Origin: Gordionus sp. m RMFG-2023
Lineage: Eukaryota > Nematomorpha > Gordioida > Chordodea > Parachordodidae
Assembly: GCF_954871325.1 (NCBI RefSeq)
Contig: NC_088775.1
Span: 17,213,561-17,277,560, forward strand
DNA: 64,000 bases
Direction: 5' to 3'
Positions 46,540 through 59,629 of the stretch are shown one piece after another. The notes beneath the pieces are model-generated. The model was not told where the DNA came from and did no database searches. It saw only the letters and a list, made by a program, of their open reading frames with translations. The position numbers and the translations under genes are program-made. Position 1 is the first letter of the stretch; each line of letters begins with the position of its first letter.

Positions 46540-47960
46540 TTCCATTATGTTCTGCATTGTCCAAATCTTTCATTGTTGTGTGTATTTCCTTAGCTTGTAC
46601 ATGAGAATCGCTAAGTTAGTCTGCATATTTATTTTTTACAATATCCTCAGGCTCAACATTATACAATATCCCACTTTTCCGTTGAACCTCTGTCCGTTCA
46701 TGCAATCCCAGAGCCTTTCATTTTCTACCCAAACCTTTTGTTTCTCGTCAAATTAACGGGAATCAACGTTCCTATCTATATTATATTTTTGCTTCCATAA
46801 TGCGTTTCAGTCCTTTTTCTCGTTGATAGTTTCCACTGATCTAACGTTATCCTGAGCAGCCTTCCAAGCATCATTTCGGCAGGGGATTTACCGGTCGCAT
46901 TTAGAATTTCGGTGAATCATTAAAACATTCGCTAAATCTAATTGGTCCTGAGTCCCACATCTGCTTCCATCTAAGAAACGCGTCTTTATCGTACGTATAT
47001 AGCGCTCAGCCAAACCATTCGATTTGGGGCTATAAGGGACCGATCTAAAATGTTTTATGTTGTTTTTTAAAAGAAACGGAATTCAGATCCAATAAACTAA
47101 GTACCGTTATCTGAAACAATATAATAAGATAACCCAAATCTATAGAAATAATTACGCAGATTATTATTACACTTGCCGAATTTATGTGTAAATGCAACTT
47201 CAACCCATTTGGTGAAGGCGCCTACGCAAATTAGCCAATATTTTTCCATAAGGGGTCTGTCAAATTTATGTGTATTCGTTCCCAAGGTTGGGTAGGAATG
47301 ATTTAATTGCATAACGGCACCTCTCTGGCCTTCGGTCCTTCTTCCTGGCAACTTTTGCAGCATTTAATAAAATCAACATCACGATCAAATTTCCCAAAAG
47401 ATATAGTATCTGCATAATAATTTCATTCCCACTATCATAGGATATCCTTGATGAATAACATTCTAAACCTTCTTTAGATTATCAGGGATAAAAATCCTAT
47501 TATAAAATAATAATACTTCTTCGAAAATTAAATTTTTTTAAAATCTCCGAATAATTATTTATATTATCTATATACCGACTTTTAATTAATTTTATAATCT
47601 CTTTCAGATTGATATCATTGCTCGTTTCACTTACGACTTTATTGCGAGTGAAAGATAAATCTTCTATTAAATTAATTTTTAATTCTCTAATTTTATCTTC
47701 GATTTTTTTTGTAACTTCATTAGTTTTTTTCCCTCTCTACCTCCAAACGGGACAGAGCGTCGACATATTTGTTTTGATTATAAGGTCTATGAATTATCTC
47801 ATAGTCGTAATTTAATAGCTTCGTCGCCCACCGTATTAAACGGTTATTTGTTATTTTATTTAGGTTTTATCACCTAAGATATATTTTAAAGGTCTGTGAT
47901 CCATAACCTAAATAAAAAGTCTATTTGACTAATTTTTTGTACCACCTCTTCTAAATTATA
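46540..47960 (-). pseudogene. Ty3/gypsy fossil, RNase H to integrase, reverse strand
   Basis: On the minus strand an RNase H tail (RLIRWATKLLNYDYEI, YNQNKYVDALSRLE) lies near 47.74-47.86 kb. Integrase traces follow: PGRRTEGQRGAVM and GAFTKWVEV near 47.2-47.35 kb, YYIVSDNGT near 47.10 kb, YSPKSNGLAERYIRTIKT near 47.0 kb. The family is Ty3/gypsy, distinct in sequence from the two elements at 5.8-28 kb. Old, truncated and with many breaks. I found no LTRs. Confidence 0.8.
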
Positions 47961-48531
47961 AAAATATCAAAGTTAGAACGAGGGACATGGAGTCTCATAT
48001 TTTGGGATATGACAAAAGTTTTAATATTATGATGATAGTAATTTCTCTTAGATATATCGTTTGTTTTTATATTCATTGTTCTATTTTTAATCTCGGTATA
48101 TATTCTAGTAATTCTCCTATATTTCTAATAATTTTTACATTTATACTGTTTACCAAACGGATTGAAGATAAACTAAAATATAAACAATTTAGGGGTCAAA
48201 TAACTGAAACTTTATCGAGAATCCATATTAGCGAATACTGTTCTGCGAAGACAATTTGTGAATTTTTAATAATGAAACCCTTTTCACGAAACCTTTAAAG
48301 TAATTCATTACAGCGAAACTTTTATCTCGAGAAAGTTTTATAGCGAAGTCATTATCACCAACCCCAAATCGCGAAGACAATATTGCGAAAACTATTTTGC
48401 TTATTATATTTCGGAAGCTATTATATCGACAATATCGCGATATTTGCTGTTAGGGACTATTTTATTTAAAACATTAATTTTTATGATCATATTAATTGAA
48501 TAATATTTTTTTAAAATGATTGATTCATGAT

Positions 48532-50166
48532 TAGAGATGTAAAGATAGGAAAATATCGGGAAAATTCCAAGGAAATTTCATATTTGCCTGCGAAATTTCC
48601 CTAATTTTCCCTTAATATAAATATAATCTTTTATTGCGAAAATTATGATTTATATTTTATAAAATAAAATATTTTATTTCAAAAATTATGATTTGTAATT
48701 TAATTTAATTTTATCATATCATAAATTTTAAAATAATTTTTATTTTCCTCGTGAGTCTTTAATTGAATGCTTTAGATGTGCCGCACATGGCTTGAATCTG
48801 CTTATTAAAGATTTATGAATGCCAAATACGTTTTAAACAAATAATTATATATATAAAATTTAATGGTATTTTATTAGCAACTTTTAAAGAAAGGCAAATA
48901 TTTAAAGGATATAATCTTCCTTAAAAATTCCATCTATGCTAAATGTTGTAAATATGGAAGTTTTGCAAGAAATTGCAATTTCAAGTCTACAAATAAAGAA
49001 GGCGTATTATATTTGACAAAGAAGGATACTGGGATATATTAGAGTCTGTATTGACTTTGGAATTTATTTATGATAAAATTATAATTGTAGAATCGGATAC
49101 AGGGGTATAATCTGACGTACCAGAAATATTTTGGGATATTAAGATAAACTCAATTCATGAACTTTTATTTTTAATGAAAATGATTAAAAAGTGTTGAGAT
49201 GCATATTAATAAACGAAAGAAATTTTGTTGCCGAGAATATCATTATACAATAAATCTTCTGGATTATAGATATTATGGGGTAAAATTAACAGTAGCTTTA
49301 AATTTAATAAATATTATTTCAGAACAAATTAATTGTGATATTGAAAAATTATGGGTAATTTAGCAGAATATCGTTCAAAACAAGGTTTCTAAAAAGGAAC
49401 TGGCTTATGGGAGAGCTCAATCCATACCAAACCACTCATATGATGGAACGGATAATAATTCTCTTAGGAATAACTATAACCTAATCTTATTACATTTAAA
49501 AGATAAAAATAACCCTTCCTTCTTCACTCTTTAAAATCCCTTCTTAGAATTTACTGGAGTATTAGGAATTTGTCCTAAGACAATACATGCAACTTATTAT
49601 AAATATACCCCATTTTAAGATGTCTTTCGATATCACCCTCAAGTGCTCCGTCAGAAAGAGTCTGGTCAGCATATGAAAAATTTATTCAAAAACGAGAAAT
49701 ATAAAAAAGAATGATGGAGTCGAAAGATTATTATAAATCAGGCATAAGATACATTTAAAGGATCACACAAATATATCATGTTCGGTATATCATCAAAAGA
49801 GTTCAGATTTATCAATATCAAGTGATAATTATATTATTTCAATTACATCCCATGAAGATGTTGATGCTATTTCATTAGCATCCCATGAATGTTAAATGTA
49901 ATTTATAATACATGCTACTTGTAATTAATAAAGTTATTCAAAATGTTTATAGTGTATTTTGTTTATTGTTTAATTATTTCATTTTCCCTTAGTTCTCCAA
50001 ATTTAATAAAGTTATTCAATAAAAAAATTGAAAGGTTCAGAGTGTTTGTGGTTATTTTTTAATTTTCCATTTCCCGTTACCTTTTTTCTTCAATTTTCCC
50101 TTTTTTACCCAATTTTTCCAGGGAAATTTGCCCTGAACCAATTTCCCAGGGAAATTTACATCTCTA
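48532..50166 (+). mobile_element. hAT transposon inside the second MULE
   Basis: The 12-bp termini TAGAGATGTAAA and TTTACATCTCTA are inverted. An exact 8-bp target duplication, 'ttcatgat', lies at 48524-48531 and 50167-50174. Further in, both ends repeat 'gggaaatt' or 'ttttccc' words. On the plus strand RCAAHGLNLLIKDL (about 48.77-48.81 kb) is the hAT CAAHxLNL-type block. Other coding traces are broken. About 1.6 kb, clearly inactive. Confidence 0.88.
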
Positions 50167-51892
50167 TTCATGATAGAGTTTTAATTTTTTTCCTTAATAA
50201 ATTTATATAATGATTAATGAACTTTGGCTTATAAAATTTATTAATGAATGGAAAAAATTTGTCATCCTATCCTCTGCTTTTCCTCGTAATCTTATTAAGA
50301 ATCGCGATAGTGGGCTCAGTCAATATATTAATCATTGAGTTCATCTGTTAAACCTTGATTCTTACTAGCAAAATTGATATCTGGATTACGCCAATATTTA
50401 TTATCTGATGAGTATTTATTTATAAATTCATCAATCAGTTTTGTCAATCACTAACCAAAAACAGAGTTATGGGCTAAATAGAAACGATAACATCATTAGA
50501 CTGTTTTTATCGAATTTTGAATGGCGATTCGAAATTAAATTACATATTAGTTATATTTTCAAAGAATTTGATAGGAATCTGAATCTAATATTAAGACGTA
50601 GCCAAAAAAAAGTTTGTCAAACTTTGGCAAGCACTAATTCTGAAATTTAAGACAATATGTAATACTTAAGCCAATATGTAATATATGTAATGTTTAATTA
50701 CAATATGATGCATGTTAAATATAAGTAACAATTTTATTAATGGATTATTTATTGTAGAAGACTTAAGGCTAGAAACGTTATATTATATTATATTTATTTT
50801 ATATTAAATTGATGTTTGAATATACAATGATTTTTATATAATATTAAATTGATGTTAATTTTGTATATATACCAAGATGATTATGATTAAGTTTTACCTT
50901 TTTTTTATCTTTTTGGAAAATAAATAACTTTATTTAATATATACTACATATTGTAAAATTAGATTTGCTCTAAGTAATTTACTTAAAATTGAGATATTCC
51001 TAATCCTCACGGATTCCATATTCCACAATTGATACTATATTCTTAACCTTCAATCTTCTATATTTATTCAATACAGTCGTCCCAAATTCTTTCTATACCT
51101 TTTTCGTTAGTCCATTACAATACATGTAGGTTAGTGCTTCAACATGCATTATTTTTTTTCAGAATTTAAACTACTTATAAATTATTAAAATTTCCTAAAA
51201 TTTATTTTTTCTCAGAATTGAATTTCTTAGAAAATATAATATATCGCTCAGAAATTTTTACTATCTTTTTTATTTTTAAGGGCATAATCATGAATTTTTA
51301 AAATGAATTATTACTCTATATCTTTTGGTTTATGTCATGATGAATGGGGGTAAACATTTAAAGAGAAATCTAGACATGGGTATAAAATGGAAGCCAATAA
51401 AATGTGATTACTATTAAAATTACCCATGACTCTATCTAAGCCCTCGTGTCAAGGTTTAGAGAGATTTAAATTTCTTTTACAAATATCCCAAACATCAAAT
51501 GAAAGCGAATAAAAATAGGGTGTAAAAACCTACTTATAAATAAATCTCCTTAAGAGTATTAAATGAAAGCTTATTTAAAAATTATCATTCATAGTTATAG
51601 TCACTTTGTTTCAAATCTGAGCCAGGTTGGGAGGGCGGAAAGGGTAAAGTATTTATAAGATAATATTTCCAAATGGGTATCGAAAGCTAATAAAAGAATG
51701 TGTTTACATTATTATCTATATTTTTAGAGTAAATCTGGAGGAGAGGGGAGGGGGATAAATTTTATATGTAATATCTCGACATGTTTTGTTAATCATCTCC
51801 ATCACTATGAATCATGAGGATGATCAATATCTAAAAGCTTTTTTAAAACATATATCTTTAATATTGAATATGATATTTAGTGTTTTTATAAA

Positions 51893-52083
51893 GCTGGATT
51901 CGGGTCAATTTATAAAAATGGCCCGATTAAAGTTTTAGCCAAAATAATATTACGTAAGCTTGGAAATTCTGCTCATAGATGGCAACAAGATTTGGGCCTC
52001 TATTTGCCAAATCTCGAGGCTTACATAATATTATTTAGCTAAAATCTTAATCGGATTTTTAAAAAATAGACCCAAATCGGGTA
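51893..52083. repeat. Hairpin repeat family, copy 4
   Basis: A long, well-preserved foldback. 'ccgattaaagttttagcc' on the left pairs with 'gctaaaatcttaatcgg' on the right, and 'aataatattacgtaagc' pairs with 'gcttacataatattatt'. The loop has 'ctgctcatagatggcaa', the family core. It lies within the second MULE. Confidence 0.7.
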
Positions 52084-52539
52084 TATTTTTATTAAAATAA
52101 ATGCATTCATAATATATTTATTGTTTAACTGTAATGTGCTCGCTATAATGACTTCGATACATTCGTGACAGAAAATTTGCTATAAAAAGTTCGGGATAAA
52201 AGTTTTGCTAAAATGTATTTGCGTATAAGGTTTCGCGGAAATAAGCTCGTGATCATGGGATCGCGATATTGTCTTTTGTATAAATGTTTCGCGAAAAAGT
52301 GTTTCATGATAAAAGTTTCGCTGAATTGACCTGATACCATATTTAGGCATTCATATTGGTCAATGCTTTAGAATAATTTTTTGAAAATTGAACTCGATTC
52401 AAGATATAATGAGATACAACTATTTTATTTCATAATCAAATAAACCGAAAAGAAAAAATATTATCTATAAAGATAGCAGAATCATAAGATTCAAAAATAT
52501 TTCTAATGGGGGAAAAAGAACGTAATGTATTTAAATAGC

Positions 52540-53230
52540 GTTTTTCTTTACACTATCAACCAAACGGATTGAAGTACTAAAATTAAATAATACCCACTAA
52601 TTATTGATATAAATTTCAAAATTAATGCATCCATAAGTTTGGCTTCCTTGAGTTTTTATTTTACTTGTAATTTGCTTTTTTTTGTGGCTGGCGAAATTGA
52701 TTGAAGAATTAATTTATTTTACCAATACTTTTTTTCCCCTTTAAACCATCTGCAACAGGATAAAACAATAAGGTACTAATAAAACACTACTTGATATAAA
52801 TTTCAGAATTCTTATCTTCAAAAGCTTGGCTCACTTCATGCTCAAAGCATCACATCATAGATTTTGTTTCTATTCCAATTCCTTTTTTGTGGTTTTCTAA
52901 ATTGATTGAAGAATATATAGGTACTAGCCAAACACTACATACTGAGGCAAATCAGATATCTAGTTCTTCTATATTTTCCTTTCTGGTATAATGCCAACTT
53001 TGGCAATTATTTATATTTTACTAACTCTTTTCTTTAGGCTGACTGAACGGATTAAAATAATATACAATTAGAACACATTGAAATTTTCATAATAAACTTT
53101 CTGTCGTTTTTTAATTGTAAAGGCTAAAACATTTTAATAATAATTTTCTTTATACTGGCTACTACACAGGTTAAAGCATTAAAAAAGCAAGAAATATAGG
53201 ATAGTTTTATAATCAATGCTTCCAATTGTT
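52540..53230. repeat. Degenerate tandem repeat beside the second MULE
   Basis: Phrases of the type 'accaaacggattgaagtact...tgatataaatttcaaaatt' recur loosely near 52.55, 52.74, 52.89, 53.03 and 53.15 kb. The phrase 'accaaacggattgaaga' also lies just left of this MULE at about 48.15 kb, so the element may have landed inside the repeat. Boundaries are uncertain. The stretch from 53.23 to 54.23 kb holds nothing I recognise. Confidence 0.4.
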
Positions 53231-54228
53231 CAGTCAATTAAAAAATTTCTAAAGTAACCTATTACAGCTTCCTTGTTAAAGGGTTACATTTAAACAGAGT
53301 TACATTTTCCTTAGAAGCATTAATAGATTATTAATTTTATATATTAATAGTTTATAATGGACTTAATTTACATTTGCAAAAAGAGTTGGATCTATTCGAT
53401 TTAGCATATCATAATATATACAGAGTTGTTTGCTATTAGTGATCAAAAGCGATTAGGTTACTTGTTATTAGTGATCAACGATTATCAGGATAGTTATAAC
53501 TAGGTATTATATTTTAATCATTTCTATTTTATTTTAGCTTAATAAAATTATATAAGTAAATAATCGAAAATAAAACGGATATCTCATTCGTTTTTTCTTT
53601 TGGTGGTTATTTTCATTCAATGTTTGAAAAAGATCTTCAAAATATTTTTGAATAAAAATTTTAAAAAAATCTTCTTATTTCGTCTTGAAAGTATTTTTCT
53701 GCACAAAAATTATAAAAGATTTTAAAAAGATACTAGCATTTGTAGAATACAATTTGTTCAAGAATCGCTGTTCTTAAAAAAATTTGCCTAAAAAAATTTA
53801 ACAATTTTTTCCAAACTCTATTTTTATTGTTCTTTGGAAGTTCTTCAATTATATTAAAAATGCGATCTCAAAAAAATATATATTTTTTTATAAGAATATA
53901 TCTGATGATTCTCGGATGATGATATATTTAAATTCTTATAGAGAAAAGAAAAATATTTAGAAAAAAAACCTAAATAATTTTCATATATTAATAACTGTTT
54001 ATAAAATATAATACACACTGATATCCTCAACAAGCATTCAACGTCCAATACAGTAAAAGCGGTGCTGGGAAATTAACGATCTTAAAAACTTTGAAAAACA
54101 GTCACCATTAATTTTTTTTATCGGTATATTTATAGCATCCATAATATATTAAAAAATTTTATTCAATAATATTATGTGAATTTCGGGATTTGTGTAAAAT
54201 ATATTGATTGATGATAGAAGGAAAACAC

Positions 54229-54434
54229 ATTTAAATATATCAATGTAACAACTAACGTGATCGTAACGACGTTACTATTTTTGCAAAGTAACGTCAAATG
54301 TCATCGTTACATTTTTATGAGTAACGTCGGTAACTCTTATTTTTCGTACCAGGTAACTCTGATTATAGTAACTATACCACACTGTTTATTACAGTGTGGT
54401 ATCCAAAATTATTTCTCCATTGATATATTTAAAT
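54229..54434. mobile_element. MITE with 17-bp perfect inverted ends and GTAAC words
   Basis: The ends 'atttaaatatatcaatg' and 'cattgatatatttaaat' are perfect inverses, giving an element of 206 bp. The interior repeats GTAACG/CGTTAC words in both orientations and contains a smaller palindrome, 'taccacactgt' / 'acagtgtggta'. No coding frame is present. Confidence 0.6.
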
Positions 54435-54929
54435 CTCAAATTTTTTAGCCTTTTAAATTGGATATAAATTTTGATTAATCACCATCAAACCTCAAGAAGG
54501 TTTTTCATTTCTTTCTTATACTTTTATTATCCATATATTATATTATTATACTATATTATTTATTTTATAAATAATACTTTTAGGTTTTTTATTCGAATGT
54601 TGATTATTTTTTTTAAAAATAATTTTCTTTCAATATAATTTTTAATTAATGCTAATATATTTTTAGTTAATCAATTTTATTATTTATATAGTAAAAGTTA
54701 GAAGCCATAACCGAAAACTGATAAAACATTTGATCTGTTCATAGTAATCGGTATTTGGGCATTCCTAAAGATTACACTAAAATTGTCAGAAATTTATTGC
54801 AGGTAGACTCTATACATGCTATACATTTCCGGTAAAATCAGGTGGTGATAATGATTAATGAAAATTAATTACAATATTTACAATTTAATTCCTTTGATAT
54901 AGTCAAGAAATTCAATTTTAATCATGTAG

Positions 54930-55060
54930 AGAGTGGAACAATGGTAAGCACAGGCGACTGTAAAAGTGACTGTCCCGTGTTCAAACTCAAGTTCAACATA
55001 TATCTGATGATTCTCACCAAAACGAAACTAGTCATATGTAGAAACACTTAACTCAAAACA
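54930..55060 (+). mobile_element. tRNA-derived SINE candidate
   Basis: 'gtggaacaatggtaagcac' fits an A box and 'gtgttcaaactc' fits a B box, about 35 bp apart with an anticodon-like 'gcgactgtaaaagtgac' between them. A non-tRNA body with 'ctgatgattctcacc' and 'aaacgaaactagtc' follows. The acceptor stem is not convincing, which favours a SINE over a tRNA gene. Only one copy is recognised in the window. Confidence 0.45.
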
Positions 55061-55657
55061 ACAATAGTTATTTTAGAAATAATTTACATATTAATTAAGA
55101 GTATCATTCAAGTTTTAATTCCACGAATTTGACCCAAATTGTTCCTTCTCTGCATGTAAAATATGCCCTCTTGACTTGATTACTTCGGGTTATACCAATA
55201 GCTTAGTACTAAAAATAAATTTAATAGCATTTAATTGAACGAATGCTTTGTAATCACTTTTTTAACTAAAAATAAAATTTAAATAATGAGTCGTAATGAA
55301 ATCACAATGGTTTTAATAATTTCTCAATAATAAAATATTGACAAAATTTTCTCTATATTGTCCAAGACCTAACGGCCATTATGTGGTTGCTTTATGGAGG
55401 CTTTACAGTACTCTGAAAAAACCGATCTACATATTTTAAAATCGGTCTTAGACTTGGTCCTTTAAACCTACCCTATATTATTATTTTTAATGACAATATT
55501 TCATTAGAATAGTTCCAATCATATACATTTATTTTTGAAATTGTGAGTTTCATCAAGATTTCGGCGTTAGAAGAAGAGTATTGAATTTTAGGGAATTTCT
55601 TAATTTATAAATAATATTAATATATTTAATTAGATTTATCCGGAAATGAATAAAATT

Positions 55658-58600
55658 TGTCATAATCGTCATTATGTAAATTGATATTGTCTCTATTTAT
55701 AAAATGTAATTTTATTATGTAATTAATTAAAGCATTTTTTAGTATGCAAATTTTATTTGTTAAAATTAGTATATATTGTAAATGTTTAAAAATAGAGATA
55801 TCTATAAATTAATAACTTTTCACGTTTGTATTAAATAAAATAAAATTAAAGTTTAATTTTGTAATTGTCCTGACTGACATATTAAATTAATAAAGTTAAA
55901 ATCCTTTAGATTTTTAGACAACCTGTGTCATTATAGTGGGGTCAATAAAGGAAATAAAGATTCTTTTTGGTAACCATGTCCTTCATATTCTTTCAGTCTA
56001 ATTCGAATAAATTATAAAGGAAAACGTTAAGAAAAAATAAAAATATTTATGAATAGAGTGATAATATTGTTAGTATTAGTTAATTTGGTATATTATTTTA
56101 GAAATAAGATCATTATAATTCGATATTTATTAAGAACTTTATAAGAAAAATGTATTTAACACATATTGATATAAGTTTTTTTTAGTTAAAAATTGGTTTT
56201 GCATGGTTTAAGTTTTAGTATCGGATTAAGTATAGGAAGAAACAGGTTATATAAAAATAGAGAGAAAAGAGAAGACGAGAAAAATGGTTAAATGAGAAGA
56301 AAATATAAGGAATAATATGTTTATTAAAGAGATAGTATTCACAAGTGGTCAATCAGGCTATATATCACGCTAATGTGAGATGACTAAAAATTTAAAAAGC
56401 GTGAAATGTGGCCGAGACGAGCATGTGGCAATGAGTTGTAGAATTAATATGATAAAATGTTCAAGGTGTGGACTAAGTGCAAGATAATTATAACAAATGA
56501 CTAAGAGAAGTTAATTGTAATAATAATAAATTTAAATTTTGTATATCTGAATTTGTATGAATAATGAGAATCAACAAGAAGAATATGAAGATAAAGTTAT
56601 TGTTAAAGAAATAAGGATTATTGAAGATTAAGGTGATACATAAAGTTGAATTAGAGAAGTTATTAAATATTAAAAGTCCAAGGATAAAAATAAATGAAAT
56701 TAGTTTTTTATTCGATCAATTTGATAAGTGTAAAAGATTTTAATAAAATTGGCCAGTAAAAGATTTTATAGCTAGAAGAATAAAACCTAATCAAATAGAT
56801 GGTAATGTTAAAACTATTGGTCTATGTGATGAAATTGATAGATATTAATAAGGAAATAATTTTATGGATTACAACCTTGAAGATACATTTCTAGGTTGGA
56901 TAGAATTAAGGAATCCATCTATAATTGGTAGAATATGTTTGAAACGACCCAAGATATCATTAATAGAGATTGAGAAATAAGGTATAGTGATAAGTTACCT
57001 ATGTTAGAAGTTAAGCAAGAGATAGTTCTAGATAGACTGTGAAATCGAACACCAGAGATTTTAATCAGATATAGAAACAAAAACTGATGGTCAGCATTCA
57101 TAACAAATAAGATATAAAGAAGCTTGTGTTATTTGTTTAAAAGTAATAATTCATGAAATTACAGAGAAGTTTTTGGTAAGCTCAGAAACCAAAGGAATTT
57201 AATTGAGATTGCATGTCTTAGATTTTAGAATTATTACAAGTTATTATAGAGATCACTAAAGAAACATGTTAGATCAAAAGGGGAAAATAACATAAGTGCA
57301 ATTAAATTATTTAAAAATTTGGTTAAAAGATACTATAATTGAGAATATTCAGGGATTAAGATTAGAAACTAAGATGAACATACAATTATTGTTATAACAG
57401 ATATTGTTGAAATTAAATTCTTATTAAAGAATACTTTTAACTTTTATTTAAGTTAATAATATTTAGTAAAATATTAGATTGTTGATTAATTAAAATCTTC
57501 AGGAAGAGAAACGGCTTTCATTAGAAAATTTATGCCGTAATTGAGCTCAATTAGAGATCGGAATTTTATTTTGGATCATTAATAAGATTTGAGGTCAATT
57601 ATGCAACATTCATTTAAGAATTGCAAATAGAAAGACAAGCGAAAAAATTGAAATAAAAAAAGAAGAGATAGATGATTTTGAATTGTTTAAATAAAGTTAT
57701 AGATAAAAGAAAATAGAAACTAAGAGAATCAAATATTATAGAATTGTAGACAATTTATTCAAGCAAGAATGAAGAAAATTTTTATTTTGTTTAACGCTGA
57801 AATTGATACTAAAGATTAAGAGAAAAATGGAAAAGATAGATTTTTTTTAGCAAACAAAGAAATAGAGTATAAGATCAATCGTTTATATTAGTTAAATATA
57901 GAAGAAGTAATTATTAATTAATATAAGACTTAGAAGTAAATATAGAGAATAGCCTATTACCAGCTTGTGGATAAAAAATTTAAGCAGAATGAAGAAATAG
58001 TTAATTTTTTGAATGAGGATGATATTGAGATATTAAAGATTTCTGAAGAGTAAAAGAAAAGATTGGTTTTGAGTTCTAATTAAGGTAAAATGATTTACAA
58101 AAGTTGTAAGATTGGTTTAAAATAGTATAACAATCTAATAAAAGAAGAATTTGAAGTTTAAAAAAGATAATAAAGTATAGTCAATAAAAAAATAGGTAAA
58201 AAATAGGTAAAAAAGAAGTATAAAAAATAAAAAGAATGGATTTGAAGAAATATTTTTATAAAAAAAACGATGTTTTGGAAAAACATTTGTAAAAAGGAAA
58301 ATGATTTTGGTTTTTTTTTTGACAAACGAAATATGTTACATTATCGTAAAAAGAACTTTACAAATTCAGAATTATAAGGATTTTAGATATTGATTAAGAG
58401 TTCAATTTGGGATATATTTTTTTAAGGCTTAATTAAGAGACAAAAATAATTAGGGAATTACTAGAGTTGATACATAGGTAGATATTGATAAAAAGATTTA
58501 GACATAAGACAAAAGACTAAAATCAATAGGTAGGATAAAGAACAATAGAATCGATGTCTAAGTAAAGGCAAACGGTCGTAGAAGAAATGAAGAAGTCTAG

Positions 58601-58984
58601 AATCATTAGTTATCAGTACATCAAGTCGTCATGGATAGGAAGACATTATGGGGCTATAAAGCATTAAAAGCTGCGAATAATAGACAAAAGACGAGAAAAA
58701 AGAAGAATTGTTAACGGGAGATTGTCATTGCTTGTAAAATTTAAATTGATTATGCCTTTACTTGTAAAATGTAAATTGATATTTTCATCATTTACAAAAT
58801 GTAAATTTATTATATATTTGAAAAATTTTTTAGTAAGCAAATTTTATTTGTAAAATTGAAATATTGTAAATGTCTAAAAAGAGAGATCAAAGATGTAATA
58901 GATTATTAATTTTTCACGTTTGTATTAAATAAAATCAAATTAAAGTTGCAATTTTGTGTTATATAGTTAAAATAACCTGTGTTA
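55658..58984 (+). mobile_element. Short LTR retrotransposon fossil
   Basis: Direct repeats of about 265 bp at 55658-55930 and 58723-58984 share 'ttttcacgtttgtattaaat', 'agcaaattttatttgt', 'tatattgtaaatgt' type words and 'aacctgtgt' at their ends. Both begin TGTCAT. They bracket 2.8 kb of A- and G-rich sequence with traces of a Gag zinc knuckle (KCGRDEHVAMSC) near 56.41 kb. The purine-rich 'aacgggaga' lies just before the 3' LTR. It is an LTR element whose family I cannot fix. The coding region is heavily broken, and I see no recognisable reverse transcriptase or integrase. Confidence 0.65.
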
Positions 58985-59109
58985 AAATATTACAAAAATA
59001 ATATTTTTTAACCATTTTATTTTGGAAATTATTTATAGAATTTTATTTTTCCTCGTGCAAAGAATTAGGAGATATTATATATAAACTTTTATTAAAAAGG
59101 GAAGAGAAT

Positions 59110-59420
59110 CTGAGGATTGGAATAAAACTCTTAGAATAATAATTTCAGTAGATAGATTAGTAACCGATTAAAATGTCTAAAGATAGAACCTCATTGACAA
59201 AATTTTACATAGGACATTTAACCCTTAGAATTCACAAAATGTATAATTAAGAATTAAATGAAAAAGTCGTAAAATATTATAATAAACATCTTCTTGCAAT
59301 TTCAACTGGAGGACGTAAAATTAACCTTAAAATTAGTGTTTTTTATTAGAGAATGGCATTAGAGATGGGAATGACCATAATTTTATTCATTCACATGGAC
59401 AATACAGATGTATCTCATAT
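59110..59420 (+). repeat. Dispersed repeat D1, copy 2 (diverged)
   Basis: Carries 'gatagattagtaaccg', 'aggacatttaaccct', 'cttgcaatttcaactgg' and 'gtaaaattaaccttaaaatt' in the same order as copy 3 at 60830. It continues into 'attagagatggga', which copy 3 also has. Confidence 0.55.
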
Positions 59421-59629
59421 TTTCTTAACCCGATGTATAAAAGACGATAATTTTATCATATTAAAAAAATTTTAAAATAAAAATTGAAAAAATTTGAAAA
59501 CGTTATAAAAATAAAATCCACTAGGATAATGTTTAATGTTTTTAAAGATATTTCTAAAATAATTAAATTTAAGCTGTTTTTGCCAAGAGTTCATTTATGT
59601 TTCTTAATTTTTTTTAGGCTGGAACATTT

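Larger units (their letters stand above)
48194..52338. mobile_element. Second Mutator-like element, decayed, carrying a hAT insertion
   Basis: The right terminus is GTTTCGCTGAATTGACCTGATACC. The left terminus (GGTCAAATAACTGAAAC) is a shorter relative. The flanks 'caatttagg' (48185-48193) and 'atatttagg' (52339-52347) agree at 7 of 9 positions, as an old 9-bp target duplication would. Sparse GCGAA motifs near 48.22-48.44 kb and TTCGC motifs near 52.17-52.32 kb are remnants of the arrays seen in the first MULE. A segment at about 50.24-50.45 kb matches 20.34-20.50 kb of the first MULE in inverse orientation. No transposase is recognisable. Confidence 0.75.

Noticed and set aside
56250-58700. 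A reassigned-code gene, because coding-like stretches are dotted with stop codons
   Set aside because: The stretch lies between LTRs, Rab40 uses the standard code, and plain decay of a retroelement explains it.
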